Shown: positions 20,625 through 29,194 of the stretch, piece after piece
Position numbering within the stretch: position 1 is the first letter of the stretch
Layout of the letters: every line of letters begins with the position of its first letter
Origin: Pseudomonas cerasi
GTDB lineage: Bacteria > Pseudomonadota > Gammaproteobacteria > Pseudomonadales > Pseudomonadaceae
Length of the DNA: 64,000 nt
Reading direction: 5' to 3'
Assembly (NCBI RefSeq): GCF_900074915.1
Contig: NZ_LT222319.1
Span: 124,001 to 188,000 of the forward strand
Translations under genes and position numbers: made by a program
The notes under the pieces: generated by a model
What the model was told of the DNA's origin: nothing
What the model saw: the letters and a program-made list of their open reading frames with translations, nothing else
Database searches by the model: none

Positions 20625-21065
20625 ATGGTATTTTGTCGTGGTTGTGCAAAGGAAATCAGTGATGACGCTGGTACGTGTCCGCACTGCGGGGCACCGCAGC
20701 TGGTTGTTTCGCCAGCCAGTGCGAGCACCGATAACCCGCCTGCGTGGAGCTGGTACACAGACGTTCTGAAAAAATACGCGGTGTTCACGGGCAGGGCACG
20801 CAGAAAAGAATACTGGATGTTTTTTCTGTTCAACATCTTGATCTCGATTGTCCTCGGCTTTATCGGCGGGCTGATAGGTGATGGCGGCATTATCGCTAAC
20901 CTTTACTCCCTGGCCGTGTTGGTCCCAGGTATCGCGGTGGGTGTTCGCAGGTTGCACGACACGGATCGCAGCGGCTGGTGGCTGCTGGTACCGATTGCTA
21001 ACCTCGTGTTTTTGATTCAGGAAGGTCATCCAGGACCTAACCGTTTTGGGCCAGGTCCTAAGTAA
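20625..21065 (+). CDS. Zinc-ribbon DUF805 membrane protein
   Basis: 146 residues. The N-terminal ribbon MVFCRGCAKEI...CPHCGAPQ matches that of the gene before it. A DUF805 domain follows: YTDVLKKYAVFTGRARRKEYWMF (family start), membrane segments at about 62-80 and 85-110, then RRLHDTDRSGWWLLVPI, the hallmark of DUF805, and the end GPNRFGP. Function unknown; inner membrane. A hairpin terminator follows at 21075. Confidence 0.9.
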   Translation: MVFCRGCAKEISDDAGTCPHCGAPQLVVSPASASTDNPPAWSWYTDVLKKYAVFTGRARRKEYWMFFLFNILISIVLGFIGGLIGDGGIIANLYSLAVLVPGIAVGVRRLHDTDRSGWWLLVPIANLVFLIQEGHPGPNRFGPGPK

Positions 21066-21074
21066 ATACGGTGT

Positions 21075-21102
21075 GAAGATGTGGTCGTCTGGCCACATCT
21101 TC
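21075..21102 (+). terminator. Hairpin terminator after the DUF805 gene
   Basis: GAAGATGTGG and CCACATCTTC, a 10-bp perfect stem with an 8-base loop, followed by AAAGGCTTTT. The T run is short and displaced, so termination may be partial. Confidence 0.65.
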
Positions 21103-21150
21103 AAAGGCTTTTCGCTGCCGCGCAGCCCATAGACGGAGTCACTGTTTTAT

Positions 21151-21588
21151 ATGGACACCTCTGACGGAACGTTACAAGGCACCTGCCATTGCGGCGCTGT
21201 ACGATTTCAAGTCCGGCTGAGTGACGGGTTCAAGACCGTCCGGCGCTGCAACTGCTCCTATTGCCGCATGCGCGGTGCAATCGCGGTTTCAGCAGCCCTG
21301 GAGGATATTGAGATCACTTCTGGCGAGGCGATGCTCAAGCTCTATCAGTTCAACACCCTGCAAGCGAAGCATTATTTCTGCTCACAATGCGGGATATATA
21401 CACATCACCAACGACGCTCCAACCCGGCTCAATACGGAGTTAATGTGGCCTGTCTTGAAGGCGTCAGTCCATTTGATTTTGAAGAGGTTCCAGTCAGCGA
21501 AGGGCGAATTCATCCGAAGGATAGAACGGCAGGAAGCGGGTCGAACATCGCTGGATACCTACGCTATTTCCCTGCTAATACTTCCTGA
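21151..21588 (+). CDS. GFA family (glutathione-dependent formaldehyde-activating-like) protein
   Basis: 145 residues with the GFA zinc-binding layout: CHCGAVRFQV near residue 12, CNCSYCRMRGAIAV near 32-45 and CSQCGIYTHHQ near 84-94, seven cysteines in the family's pattern. Founding members bind glutathione adducts, but many homologues, including this one, have unknown substrate. Cytoplasmic; stand-alone gene. Confidence 0.9.
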   Translation: MDTSDGTLQGTCHCGAVRFQVRLSDGFKTVRRCNCSYCRMRGAIAVSAALEDIEITSGEAMLKLYQFNTLQAKHYFCSQCGIYTHHQRRSNPAQYGVNVACLEGVSPFDFEEVPVSEGRIHPKDRTAGSGSNIAGYLRYFPANTS

Positions 21589-21815
21589 GATGAGATAGAT
21601 CGCTTGGGCGACCTCAATGACTGCTCTGGTCGAAAGCTGATGATCCTGCGCCCGGAAAATCGCATTTTCTGAAAATAACCGGAAGCCCGGATTATCCAGT
21701 TTATGGCGTTACTCCCACGTATTGAACGCCAACCGACCTGCGGAAAATAGGCTGAACTTGTAACGGGCGCGATCTCTCTCAATAACTACGCACACCTGTT
21801 TATAAGGAAAACACC

Positions 21816-22181
21816 ATGTCCAAACTCGCAGAATACCGCCAGCTGGAAAAGCACCTCGCCGAGCAACTCCAGGCACTGGAGACGATGAAGGGCGACCAGG
21901 GGCTCAAGAAGGAAATCGAGTTCGAAACCAAGCTGCGCAAGCTGCTTGAGCACTATGGCTTCAGCCTGAAGCACATCATCAATCTGCTGGACCCACAGAC
22001 CTCGGCTCGCGGACAGACCGCTGAAAAGCCTGCGGGCAAGCGTAAGCCGCGCGAACTCAAGGTTTATAAACATCCGAAAACCGGTGAAGTGATCGAGACC
22101 AAGGGTGGAAATCACAAGGTCTTGAAGGAGTGGAAAGCGGAGCATGGTGCCGATGTTGTTGAGGGCTGGCTGAAGAAATAA
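21816..22181 (+). CDS. MvaT/MvaU-family H-NS-like nucleoid protein
   Basis: 121 residues with the two-part layout of MvaT proteins: an N-terminal coiled coil for oligomerisation (about 1-60, with KEIEFETKLRKLLEHYGFSL), a flexible Lys-rich linker, and a C-terminal AT-hook-like DNA-binding domain with the signature ETKGGNHKVLKEWKAEHG near 92-110. These proteins bind AT-rich DNA and silence acquired genes, relevant to the AT-rich left end of this window. ATG has AAGGAA upstream. A paralogue of the housekeeping MvaT is likely elsewhere in the genome. Confidence 0.93.
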   Translation: MSKLAEYRQLEKHLAEQLQALETMKGDQGLKKEIEFETKLRKLLEHYGFSLKHIINLLDPQTSARGQTAEKPAGKRKPRELKVYKHPKTGEVIETKGGNHKVLKEWKAEHGADVVEGWLKK

Positions 22182-22252
22182 AGCCTTGCCGCGTACAACT
22201 ATCGATTGATCGATCTTGATCCTTGCGTCGACTCATTACCGTTGGCGCGGTG

Positions 22253-22292
22253 GAATAGCCGACGCCGGGAACGATCCGCGGCGGCTATTCGT
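22253..22292. other. Inverted repeat between the MvaT-like gene and the 103-residue gene
   Basis: GAATAGCCG and CGGCTATTC, extended by GCC/GCGG pairing, around a GGGAACGATCC loop. No T run follows on the plus strand. It could be a transcript-stabilising hairpin or a bidirectional attenuator. Confidence 0.4.
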
Positions 22293-22329
22293 CAGACCTG
22301 TATCGGCTCACTGAAAAAGGTACAGCACA

Positions 22330-22641
22330 ATGGACAAGGCAATGGAAAAGACGATCACCGTGGACCAACTGGCTAAAACTGACCTCAGATCAGTTAAAGA
22401 GATATGGCTTGGTGATACCCATACTCAGCTATGTCTGTGGCGTGGCGAACAAGTCGTCACACACGACATGCTCAGCGAGGGTACCCACGATCAGAACAAT
22501 AGTCGCCTGCACTTGCAACTGGTCAACCCTGACGACCGGGCTGCAGTGGCCAGCGTCGAGGCGCTCGTTCGTGAGCGGCTGGAAAGGATGGGAAGCAAGG
22601 GTGAGTTTTATCCCGCTGAGAATGCGGATACTCACCAGTAA
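22330..22641 (+). CDS. Uncharacterised small soluble protein
   Basis: 103 residues, charged and soluble, no family recognised. It contains LVNPDDRAAVASVEALVRERLERMG, a likely helix, and a short acidic C-terminus. ATG 22330 has AAGG 9 bases upstream; a second ATG at 22342 is possible. A Pseudomonas REP pair begins about 60 bases after the stop. Confidence 0.65.
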   Translation: MDKAMEKTITVDQLAKTDLRSVKEIWLGDTHTQLCLWRGEQVVTHDMLSEGTHDQNNSRLHLQLVNPDDRAAVASVEALVRERLERMGSKGEFYPAENADTHQ

Positions 22642-22700
22642 TCACGCTGATTACACGCGATTCTGTAGGGTCCTTGGGCTGCGTTGCCAGACTGTAGATG

Positions 22701-22755
22701 TGTGACGCAGAGCGTCACGAACTGCATGCCAACGCAGAGCATTGGCACGATGATC
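22701..22755. repeat. REP palindrome pair
   Basis: GTGACGCAGAGCGTCAC, a spacer, then CCAACGCAGAGCATTGG, two palindromes of the P. syringae-type repetitive extragenic element. The same core recurs at 26497, 41488, 45591 and 60073. Confidence 0.8.
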
Positions 22756-22789
22756 ATCTGCAATTGCAGAGTTGTTCCGCCTGCAGACA

Positions 22790-23677
22790 CTACCCCTTCA
22801 AACAACCTTCCAAATCCTCAATCAAACCTGGCCCCTTGGGCTGCCAGTCCAAGCGTTTGCGTGTCTTGTGGCTCAGGCTGCTCATGTCCTTGGCCACAAA
22901 TGTCGACAGCCAGCCAAAGTGTGCGGCAGCTTCATGGGCGGGCAAGGCCAACGTGGGCAGGCCGAGGTGTTCTCCGATGGTTTCGGCAATCAGGCGGAAG
23001 GTGATGCCTGATTCGGCAGTCGCGTGATAACGAGCCCCCGGCTGATGTTTCTCCAGAGCAAGACGATACAGGCGCGCCGTGTCTTCAAGGTGCGCTGCGG
23101 ACCACTGATTAAGGCCTTGGTCGATATAGGCCGAGCAGCCTTTCTCCTTGGTCTGTTTGATGACTTCGCTGACCAAGCCCTGTTTGACCGGGTTATGAAT
23201 TTGCGAGAGTCGCATGACGACTATGTTGACGCCACGTTGCAACAGCGCCTGCCCGGCGAGTTCCGATGCGACGCGAGGGTTGGGGTGGGCTGGGTCGAAG
23301 TGGTCTTCGTCTGCGGCCTGCCCGGGTGCTGAAGAGCCCATCGCCGTGCTGGAGGTGATCACCAGCGGACGCGCAGAGCCGGCCAGGGCAGAACCCAATA
23401 CGTCGATAACGCGAGCGTCGTGCTGGCAGTTGGCGACGAAGTGCGCGAAGTTGTGATCAAACGCCGTGTGAATCACCGCGTCGCACTTCTCCACGCCACG
23501 CTGAAGGCTGGACAGGTCTTCGATATCACCGCGATGCGGGTCGGCTCCCATGGCAAGTAGAGCTCGAGCACCCTCTTCTGAACGTGTCAGCCCCACTACC
23601 TGATGGCCTGCGTTGATCAGTTCCCAAGTGACGCGAGTGCCAATAAAACCTGTGGCGCCGGTTATAAATATGCGCAT
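22790..23677 (-). CDS. NAD(P)-dependent epimerase/oxidoreductase (extended SDR)
   Basis: 295 residues. The Rossmann motif GATGFIG is near residues 6-12, an acidic segment (RGDIEDL) follows near 55, and the later VNIVVMRLSQIHNP and YHATAESGITFRLIAE blocks are those of NAD-dependent epimerase/dehydratase-like proteins that act on small metabolites. ATG 23677 is chosen over an upstream TTG at 23683 because GAGAG lies 8 bases before it. Divergent from an XRE-family regulator with 97 bases between them, which suggests the regulator controls it. Confidence 0.9.
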   Translation of the reverse strand: MRIFITGATGFIGTRVTWELINAGHQVVGLTRSEEGARALLAMGADPHRGDIEDLSSLQRGVEKCDAVIHTAFDHNFAHFVANCQHDARVIDVLGSALAGSARPLVITSSTAMGSSAPGQAADEDHFDPAHPNPRVASELAGQALLQRGVNIVVMRLSQIHNPVKQGLVSEVIKQTKEKGCSAYIDQGLNQWSAAHLEDTARLYRLALEKHQPGARYHATAESGITFRLIAETIGEHLGLPTLALPAHEAAAHFGWLSTFVAKDMSSLSHKTRKRLDWQPKGPGLIEDLEGCLKG

Positions 23678-23774
23678 AGTCAAATCTCTCTTTGCTGAAG
23701 TCGGCAGAGTGCGCGTAACGTTTATCCCGTAAAAGACGTGACGTTATCAGGGTATAAAAACCAACAGGATCATC

Positions 23775-24596
23775 ATGGCCAACCCGCTGGGAACGTATTT
23801 GAAGGACTGTCGGGCGCGTCTGGACCCTGCGAGTCTGGGGCTTTCCACTGCGCGTCGACGCACGCCAGGCTTGCGTCGGGAAGAAGTTGCCCAGCGCGCC
23901 AATATCAGCGCAACGTGGTACACGTGGCTGGAACAAGGACGCGGCGGCGCGCCGTCTGCTCAGGTTCTGGACCGGATCGCGCAAAGCCTCCTGATGACCG
24001 AGCCCGAGCGGCAACACCTGTTCATGCTCGCTTTTGGTCATCTGCCCGAAGTGGTCTACAGCGCGCCCGAGGGCGTATCGCCACGCTTGCAGCGTATTCT
24101 GGATACGCTCGCGTTCAGCCCTGCTTTTATCAAGACCGCCACCTGGGATGTTTTGGCCTGGAACAACGCTGCGGCAGCTGTATTTACTGACTACAGACTG
24201 CTGCCCGTAGAGCAACGCAACATCCTGCGCCTGATGTTTTGCAACGCTGGCACGCGTGCAAAGCAGGACGATTGGCAGGCCGTCGCGCGCTTTATCGTCG
24301 CCGCATTCAGGGCCGACGCGACCCGTGCCGGAGCCGCCTCGGAACTCCGTGAACTCGCTGACGAACTCTGCACCCTCAGCGCTGATTTCGCTGCGTTGTG
24401 GCGCGACAACGATGTGCGTTTACAGGGCGAAGGCACCAAGCGCCTGCGGCATCCGGTTCATGGGCTGATTGAGCTGGAGTATTCGGGTTTCGCAGTGGAT
24501 GGCCGGCCGGATCTGTCGATGATTGTTTATAACCCGGTTACCCATGAGGACGCAGCGCGGGTTCAGGCGCTGGTGGAGGGTTACGTACAGCGTTAA
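23775..24596 (+). CDS. XRE-family regulator with MmyB-like ligand-binding domain
   Basis: 273 residues. A helix-turn-helix covers about 8-65 (RRRTPGLRREEVAQRANISATWYTWLEQGR is the classic MmyB-group start), and a C-terminal MmyB-like fold with PAFIKTATWDVLAWNNAAAAVF and the VPD/SMIVYNPV end follows. Members of this group are often dedicated repressors of a divergent dehydrogenase gene that responds to a small ligand; here that partner is the epimerase gene at 22790-23677. Operators are expected in 23678-23774, but no clear palindrome was seen. Confidence 0.93.
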   Translation: MANPLGTYLKDCRARLDPASLGLSTARRRTPGLRREEVAQRANISATWYTWLEQGRGGAPSAQVLDRIAQSLLMTEPERQHLFMLAFGHLPEVVYSAPEGVSPRLQRILDTLAFSPAFIKTATWDVLAWNNAAAAVFTDYRLLPVEQRNILRLMFCNAGTRAKQDDWQAVARFIVAAFRADATRAGAASELRELADELCTLSADFAALWRDNDVRLQGEGTKRLRHPVHGLIELEYSGFAVDGRPDLSMIVYNPVTHEDAARVQALVEGYVQR

Positions 24597-24862
24597 TGCG
24601 GCTGGAGAGTCTTCAACCCGACTGGAAAGCCATCAGGCTTTTCTGCTACCAGGTCGCCCTTCCGCCCGAAAGATCGAACCGCCATTCCATCACGTACTCG
24701 AAAGTGTGTGACCTCAAAAAACCAGCCCTTTCCCTCCATCTGGCAATGCCGTATTCGAAGCCCCGGTACAGCCCTCGCTTCATTGATGATCGCCGCATTC
24801 CGACACCGCCGAACAGGTGTCGACCACAACGCCCCGAACCTCGCCAGATGGTCAATCCGCAT
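24593..24862 (-). CDS. Possible small unknown protein
   Basis: An open frame of 89 codons between two plus-strand genes, overlapping the end of the regulator by four bases. It reads RIDHLARFGALWSTPV near the start and FEVTHFRVRDGMAVRSF later; no family recognised. The strong G/C third positions could also come from chance, and no ribosome site is obvious. Weakly supported. Confidence 0.3.
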   Translation of the reverse strand: MRIDHLARFGALWSTPVRRCRNAAIINEARAVPGLRIRHCQMEGKGWFFEVTHFRVRDGMAVRSFGRKGDLVAEKPDGFPVGLKTLQPH

Positions 24863-24879
24863 TCAAAAAGAGTAACCCT

Positions 24880-25554
24880 ATGAGACCCCAAACCTCCTTC
24901 ATCTTCGACCTGGACGGCACGCTGACCGACAGCGTTTATCAAAACGTTGCCGCCTGGAAAGAAGCACTGGACGCAGAAGAAATCCCGCTTGCGATGTGGC
25001 GTATTCACCGCAAGATCGGCATGAGCGGCGGACTGATGTTGAAATCACTGTCGCGTGAAACCGGCTTGAACATCAGCGAAGAACAAGCCGAACGGCTCAG
25101 CGAGAAACATGCTCAGGCTTACGAGCGGCTGCAAGGACAGATCATCGCATTGCCCGGCACCGTCGAGTTGCTGGAGACGCTCGACAAGGAAAACCTTAAG
25201 TGGTGCATCGCCACCAGCGGCGGGATCGATACGGCTACGATCAATCTGAAAGCACTGAAACTGGACATCAAAAAGATCAACATCGTTACGCGCGATGACG
25301 TGAGCTATGGCAAGCCTGACCCCGACCTGTTTCTGGCGGCTGCAAAGAAGATAAACGCTCCGATTGACGAGTGTCTGGTGATAGGGGACGCGATCTGGGA
25401 CATGCTGGCGGCACGTCGCTGCAAGGCAACCGGCGTCGGTCTGCTGTCGGGTGGCTATGACATAGGCGAGCTTGAGCGTGCTGGCGCGTTGAGGGTTTAT
25501 GAGGACCCGCTGGATCTGCTGAATCATCTGGACGAGATTGCTTCTCGGCCTTGA
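24880..25554 (+). CDS. HAD family phosphatase/phosphoglucomutase-like
   Basis: 224 residues of the HAD superfamily. Motif I FDLDGTLTDSV is at about 7-17 (nucleophile Asp9 and acid Asp11), a helical cap follows (KIGMSGGLMLKSL), motif II is in CIATSGG near 110, motif III is the Lys of YGKPDPDLF near 148, and motif IV is GDAIWDMLAAR near 170. Substrate unknown: it may be a sugar-phosphate phosphatase or beta-phosphoglucomutase-like. Start ATG at 24880; the long upstream in-frame extension has no support. Confidence 0.9.
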   Translation: MRPQTSFIFDLDGTLTDSVYQNVAAWKEALDAEEIPLAMWRIHRKIGMSGGLMLKSLSRETGLNISEEQAERLSEKHAQAYERLQGQIIALPGTVELLETLDKENLKWCIATSGGIDTATINLKALKLDIKKINIVTRDDVSYGKPDPDLFLAAAKKINAPIDECLVIGDAIWDMLAARRCKATGVGLLSGGYDIGELERAGALRVYEDPLDLLNHLDEIASRP

Positions 25555-25655
25555 GTCGGCGTATTCATCATCCCCAACCTCTGTGAACAGCTCAACGTCC
25601 CTTACATGAACACGTTTGAGCTGTTACACCACCTCAGCGCCATATTTGTGCTCCC

Positions 25656-25910
25656 TCAGCCCGGCGAAACACCACCACCCTTATCCGCGACGATATCCGG
25701 GTCATCCGAATACACTTCCGGCTCGTCATCTTCGTAAGCCTCGTCGCCTTCCGTGCGTTTCTTGACCTCGTCGCCGCGTTCCGAACCGACACCGGGTCTG
25801 TTCGCATTCATGGCGAGGACCGGGTCTGCTTCACGGTCGTACTGGCCGAGTTGCGGGCTGGCGGGGTCTTCTTTGGGCACGCTGTGTGTGAGTATGTGAT
25901 CGGTTGTCAT
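25656..25910 (-). CDS. Small acidic, disordered-looking protein
   Basis: 84 residues from ATG 25910, with AAGG 8 bases upstream; an in-frame GTG lies 9 bases before it. Very acidic and rich in Asp, Glu, Pro and Gly (YEDDEPEVYSDDPDIVADKG), so probably intrinsically disordered. No family recognised; such short acidic proteins recur in pseudomonads, but I cannot name one. Sits between two transcription-unit ends. Confidence 0.6.
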   Translation of the reverse strand: MTTDHILTHSVPKEDPASPQLGQYDREADPVLAMNANRPGVGSERGDEVKKRTEGDEAYEDDEPEVYSDDPDIVADKGGGVSPG

Positions 25911-25993
25911 GTCAGCCACCTTTTTCGTTTGCCAAAGAAAGTGGACGTGGCATCGGGCTGAGGGTTCGATTCAATCGATGAGCGTGGCGGTGC

Positions 25994-26464
25994 TCAGCCG
26001 CCAAACGATGCGTATTGCAAGGGCAGGCCGGTGGTGAATTTGATCTGTTCCATGGCGAAGCTGGAGCTTACGTCGCTGATCCCGGGGATGCTGATCAGTT
26101 GTTTGTACACCGCGTCGTACCCTGCGATGTCGGCTACGACGATGCGCAGCATGTAGTCGGTGTCGCCTGCCATGCGGTAGCACTCGACTACTTCAGGCAG
26201 CTCGCCGACGGCGGCGTGAAACTGTTCGAGCCAGGCGGCGTTGTGCTGGTTGGTGCGGATGGCGGCGAAGACGCTGACTGAGACGTTCAGCCGTTGCGGA
26301 TTGAGCAGCGCGACCCGGCGGTCGATGATGCCGGCCTCTTCCAGCTTTTGGATACGTCGCCAGCACGCGGTACTGCCCAGGCCGATACGCTCGGCGATGT
26401 CCGCCACCGCGCGGGTGCAGTCGGTTTGCAGGATGTCGAGGATTGCCCGGTCGAATTTGTCCAT
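25994..26464 (-). CDS. Lrp/AsnC-family transcriptional regulator
   Basis: 156 residues. N-terminal helix-turn-helix with the Lrp pattern FDRAILDILQTDCTRAVADIAERIGLGSTACWRRIQKLEEAGII at about 3-46, followed by the RAM effector-binding domain, including LPEVVECYRMAGDTDYMLRIVV near 94-115. Such regulators sense amino acids and often control a divergent or adjacent amino-acid gene; here the cysteine desulfurase lies divergently, separated by REP elements. Confidence 0.93.
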   Translation of the reverse strand: MDKFDRAILDILQTDCTRAVADIAERIGLGSTACWRRIQKLEEAGIIDRRVALLNPQRLNVSVSVFAAIRTNQHNAAWLEQFHAAVGELPEVVECYRMAGDTDYMLRIVVADIAGYDAVYKQLISIPGISDVSSSFAMEQIKFTTGLPLQYASFGG

Positions 26465-26496
26465 TAGCGGTTTCCTGCGTTAGTCGCTTTACACTG

Positions 26497-26629
26497 ATCG
26501 TTCCTCACGCTCCGCGTGGGAATGCCTGTCATGACGCTCTGCGTCACCCAACGGTGCAGCCCCTTGCATCCTCGGATTGGACGCGGAGCGTCCAGAACTG
26601 AATTCCCACGTGGAGCGTGAGGAACGATG
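26497..26629. repeat. REP elements between Lrp and cysteine desulfurase genes
   Basis: Two REP-type palindromes in opposite orientation (TCACGCTCCGCGTGG with GACGCTCTGCGTC; then GACGCGGAGCGTC with CACGTGGAGCGTG), as in a BIME-like block. Confidence 0.8.
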
Positions 26630-26835
26630 GGTGTCTGGCTGCGATTCTGCGCCTGAAGCAGCATCCTAGAATTTTTAATCGTAAAAATCCAAGCGTAAGC
26701 GAATATTTTTTCGCTTTGGCTGCTCGTATCCGTGTAAATATCAAAAAATTTTCGCCTGCGGATCAGTAATCTTTCAAGCAGTCGGTTTGGTAATGCCAGC
26801 CCTTGATTTTGACTCGATTACAAAGCGAATTGCCC

Positions 26836-27990
26836 ATGACCACTTCTGCGCTCTATCTGGATTACGCCGCCACCACGCCTGTTGATGAACAGGTCATCGA
26901 AGCTATGGTTGCCTGCATGGGGCGCGAAGGTCATTTCGGTAATCCGGCATCCAGCGGGCACGGTTATGGGCAGGTGGCGCGGCAGGCCGTTGAACAGGCA
27001 CGCGCGCAGGTGGCCGATGCGGTGGGTGCGCCTGTCGACACCATTGTCTGGACCTCCGGCGCAACCGAGTCCAACAACCTGGCGATCAAGGGCATCGCCC
27101 ATGATGCCAGCGCGCAGCGCCGTCACATCATCACCAGCGTGCTGGAACACAAGGCCGTGCTCGACACCGTCAGCACACTGGAGCGCCAGGGCTTTCCCGT
27201 CACTTGGCTGAGGCCGGACGCTCAGGGCCTGATCCAGCCTCACGCCGTACAGGCTGCATTGCGCGAAGACACGCTGCTGGTATCGCTGATGCTGGTGAAT
27301 AACGAGTTGGGTACGCTGACCGATATCGCCAGCATTGGCGCGCTGGTACGCGAGCACGGTGCGCTGTTTCATGTGGACGCTGCGCAGGGCGTCGGCAAGG
27401 TGAAGGTCGATCTGGCGAGTCTGGCCGTCGACCTGATGTCGTTCTCGGCACACAAGGCCTACGGCCCCAAGGGTATTGGCGCGCTGTACGTGGGCCCACG
27501 CGCGCATTCGTTGCTGAAAGCGCAGATCCACGGCGGCGGACATGAAGGCGGCTTTCGTTCGGGCACCTTGGCCACCCATCAGATCGTCGGCATGGGTACA
27601 GCCTTTGCGTTGGCGATCAGCCAGGCCGACGCTGAAAACCGTCGTATCGAAGAGCTGAGTCGTCACCTGCGCGAAGGCCTGCTGAGCTTGCCGGATGTGC
27701 AGCTCAATGGCTGTCCGCAACAACGCATTCCGCACACCCTGAACCTGTGCATCACCCGCAGTGGCTTCACCAGCTCGCAGCTATCCCACAGCCTGGCGTT
27801 GTCCTCGACGTCCGCGTGCAACTCGGCCAGCAATGCCCCCTCGCATGTGCTGCTCGCTCTGGGCATGGACTCCGCCAAGGCCCTGGCCAGCGTGCGCGTC
27901 AGCCTTGGCCGCTATACCACGCAGGCAGATGTCGAGCGCGCCATCGAGGTGTTCAGCAAGGCGCTCAGCGCACCTGCTGCGTTCTGGTAA
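26836..27990 (+). CDS. Cysteine desulfurase-like PLP enzyme
   Basis: 384 residues of the class-V aminotransferase NifS/IscS type. LDYAATTPVDEQV opens the protein, HVDAAQGVGKV carries the PLP-binding Asp near 190, and FSAHKAYGPKGIGALY carries the Schiff-base Lys near 208. The active-site Cys motif is SSTSACNSASNAPSHVLLALG near 320-340. Reaction: cysteine to alanine with sulfur passed to a protein acceptor. It stands apart from any isc or suf genes, so it probably serves another sulfur-transfer or catabolic route. ATG 26836 starts the recognised fold. Confidence 0.9.
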   Translation: MTTSALYLDYAATTPVDEQVIEAMVACMGREGHFGNPASSGHGYGQVARQAVEQARAQVADAVGAPVDTIVWTSGATESNNLAIKGIAHDASAQRRHIITSVLEHKAVLDTVSTLERQGFPVTWLRPDAQGLIQPHAVQAALREDTLLVSLMLVNNELGTLTDIASIGALVREHGALFHVDAAQGVGKVKVDLASLAVDLMSFSAHKAYGPKGIGALYVGPRAHSLLKAQIHGGGHEGGFRSGTLATHQIVGMGTAFALAISQADAENRRIEELSRHLREGLLSLPDVQLNGCPQQRIPHTLNLCITRSGFTSSQLSHSLALSSTSACNSASNAPSHVLLALGMDSAKALASVRVSLGRYTTQADVERAIEVFSKALSAPAAFW

Positions 27991-28585
27991 TTCACCATGC
28001 CTACTGGCCGCCCTAATCCCGGGCGGCTCTCTCCCAGCGCACCCGCGCCACTCTGCCGAGTTGATACCCGCCAGGGTCTATGACTGCGCCTTGCAGCCGC
28101 AAAAACTCGTCTTCAGATGAAAATGTACCCCTCCAGATACAAAAAGACACAAATTGGCACAGTTCTTTCAAGTGGAACGGTCGTGCCATAAACCATTGGT
28201 GCACGCTGCATTCATGGGGTGCCTACACGCACCAAAGTGCAGTCCACGGACGTCAGAGCGTCCACAAACAGTGCAGGAGAGCAGACCACAAGTCTCGCTG
28301 CCCGCCAGGAAAGGAATCTAGCTGTGCCCTATCAGTCTTGCGTCAGACCACCGTTACGCTGGCAATTCACACCTTGGGCATCACCTGCCTCAAGCGATGC
28401 CGGCACGGCCGCTTCAACCTTGTCCCGATCTGCGCGCTGTTATTCGACCGCCCTGCACGTCTGGACTTAAGACATTTCGCGTGTGCCTTGAATGTTCTGA
28501 TGATGAATCAGCGCCTTGCACGCCTGTGCGCGTCATTAAGTACACACGGGGTTGTTTTTAATTAAAAGACGGTCGACCTATAAAG

Positions 28586-28598
28586 AGTGTCCGACACT
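28586..28598. promoter_or_regulatory. Perfect palindrome, possible activator-binding site
   Basis: AGTGTC, a central C, GACACT: a 13-base perfect palindrome about 350 bases upstream of the sigma-54 promoter, a normal distance range for an enhancer-binding site. Whether an activator binds it is inference. Confidence 0.4.
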
Positions 28599-28948
28599 TT
28601 ATTTTGAGTGATTTCATTTTGCCATCATCTAAAAGGGTGGCGTTTATTTCAATAACCACAACTGTCCGCACAACCGCCATACCCACACGGAGTATTGTTT
28701 TTATGAGGCGCTGATCAACTAACGCACCAACGTGGTCCTCGTGACACAGTATTGGTGCATTTAAAAAAGTGACTTGCAGGTCATGATTTTCGAACGCGTC
28801 TGCTCATGCAGAGGGTCATTGGTTGCCTGTTTTTTTGTTCAAGGTCTTATTCATATCTGCCGCTTTGAAGTCAACGAAATCGGGAATCGATAAATAGTTA
28901 TACGAATGCGACACCCGCTCTGCATCAGCGGTTCCAGCGAGGGCTTTC

Positions 28949-28964
28949 TGGCACAGCGGTTGCA
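28949..28964 (+). promoter_or_regulatory. Sigma-54 (RpoN) promoter upstream of tonB
   Basis: TGGCAC, five bases, TTGCA: the GG and GC doublets have the exact 10-base spacing of -24/-12 promoters, and both halves match the consensus. It points toward tonB, whose ATG is about 230 bases downstream. It suggests that the transport operon is switched on by an enhancer-binding activator rather than by Fur. Confidence 0.75.
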
Positions 28965-29194
28965 ATGTAAGCATTCAGGAACATCGCTGTACGTCCCCGT
29001 ACATGACGATAAGCAAGCAAGGATCTGCAATGTCAGTGCCCTGATTCAAGACGTCCTTTAACCGTTTGAGTTCGCCGTGTGCGCACCCACCGCGTTGCCC
29101 TGCCTATCCACAATATGCAGGTCTCCATCAATCGAACAGTTACCCATTGTTCGAGCGGAATCTTATTGCCCTTTAACTACCCGAGGGAGCGTTA

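Larger units (their letters stand above)
27991..29194. other. Long non-coding region before tonB, with sigma-54 promoter
   Basis: About 1.2 kb. No protein in it is supported; a 63-codon minus-strand frame at 28013-28204 and a 161-codon plus-strand frame at 28080-28565 lack a family match and ribosome sites. It contains a palindrome at 28586-28598 and a sigma-54 promoter at 28949-28964, about 230 bases before tonB. The remainder could hold activator sites. Confidence 0.6.

Noticed and set aside
28013..28204. 63-codon minus-strand frame before the tonB region
   Set aside because: Looks partly protein-like but lacks a ribosome site, neighbours and a recognisable match.
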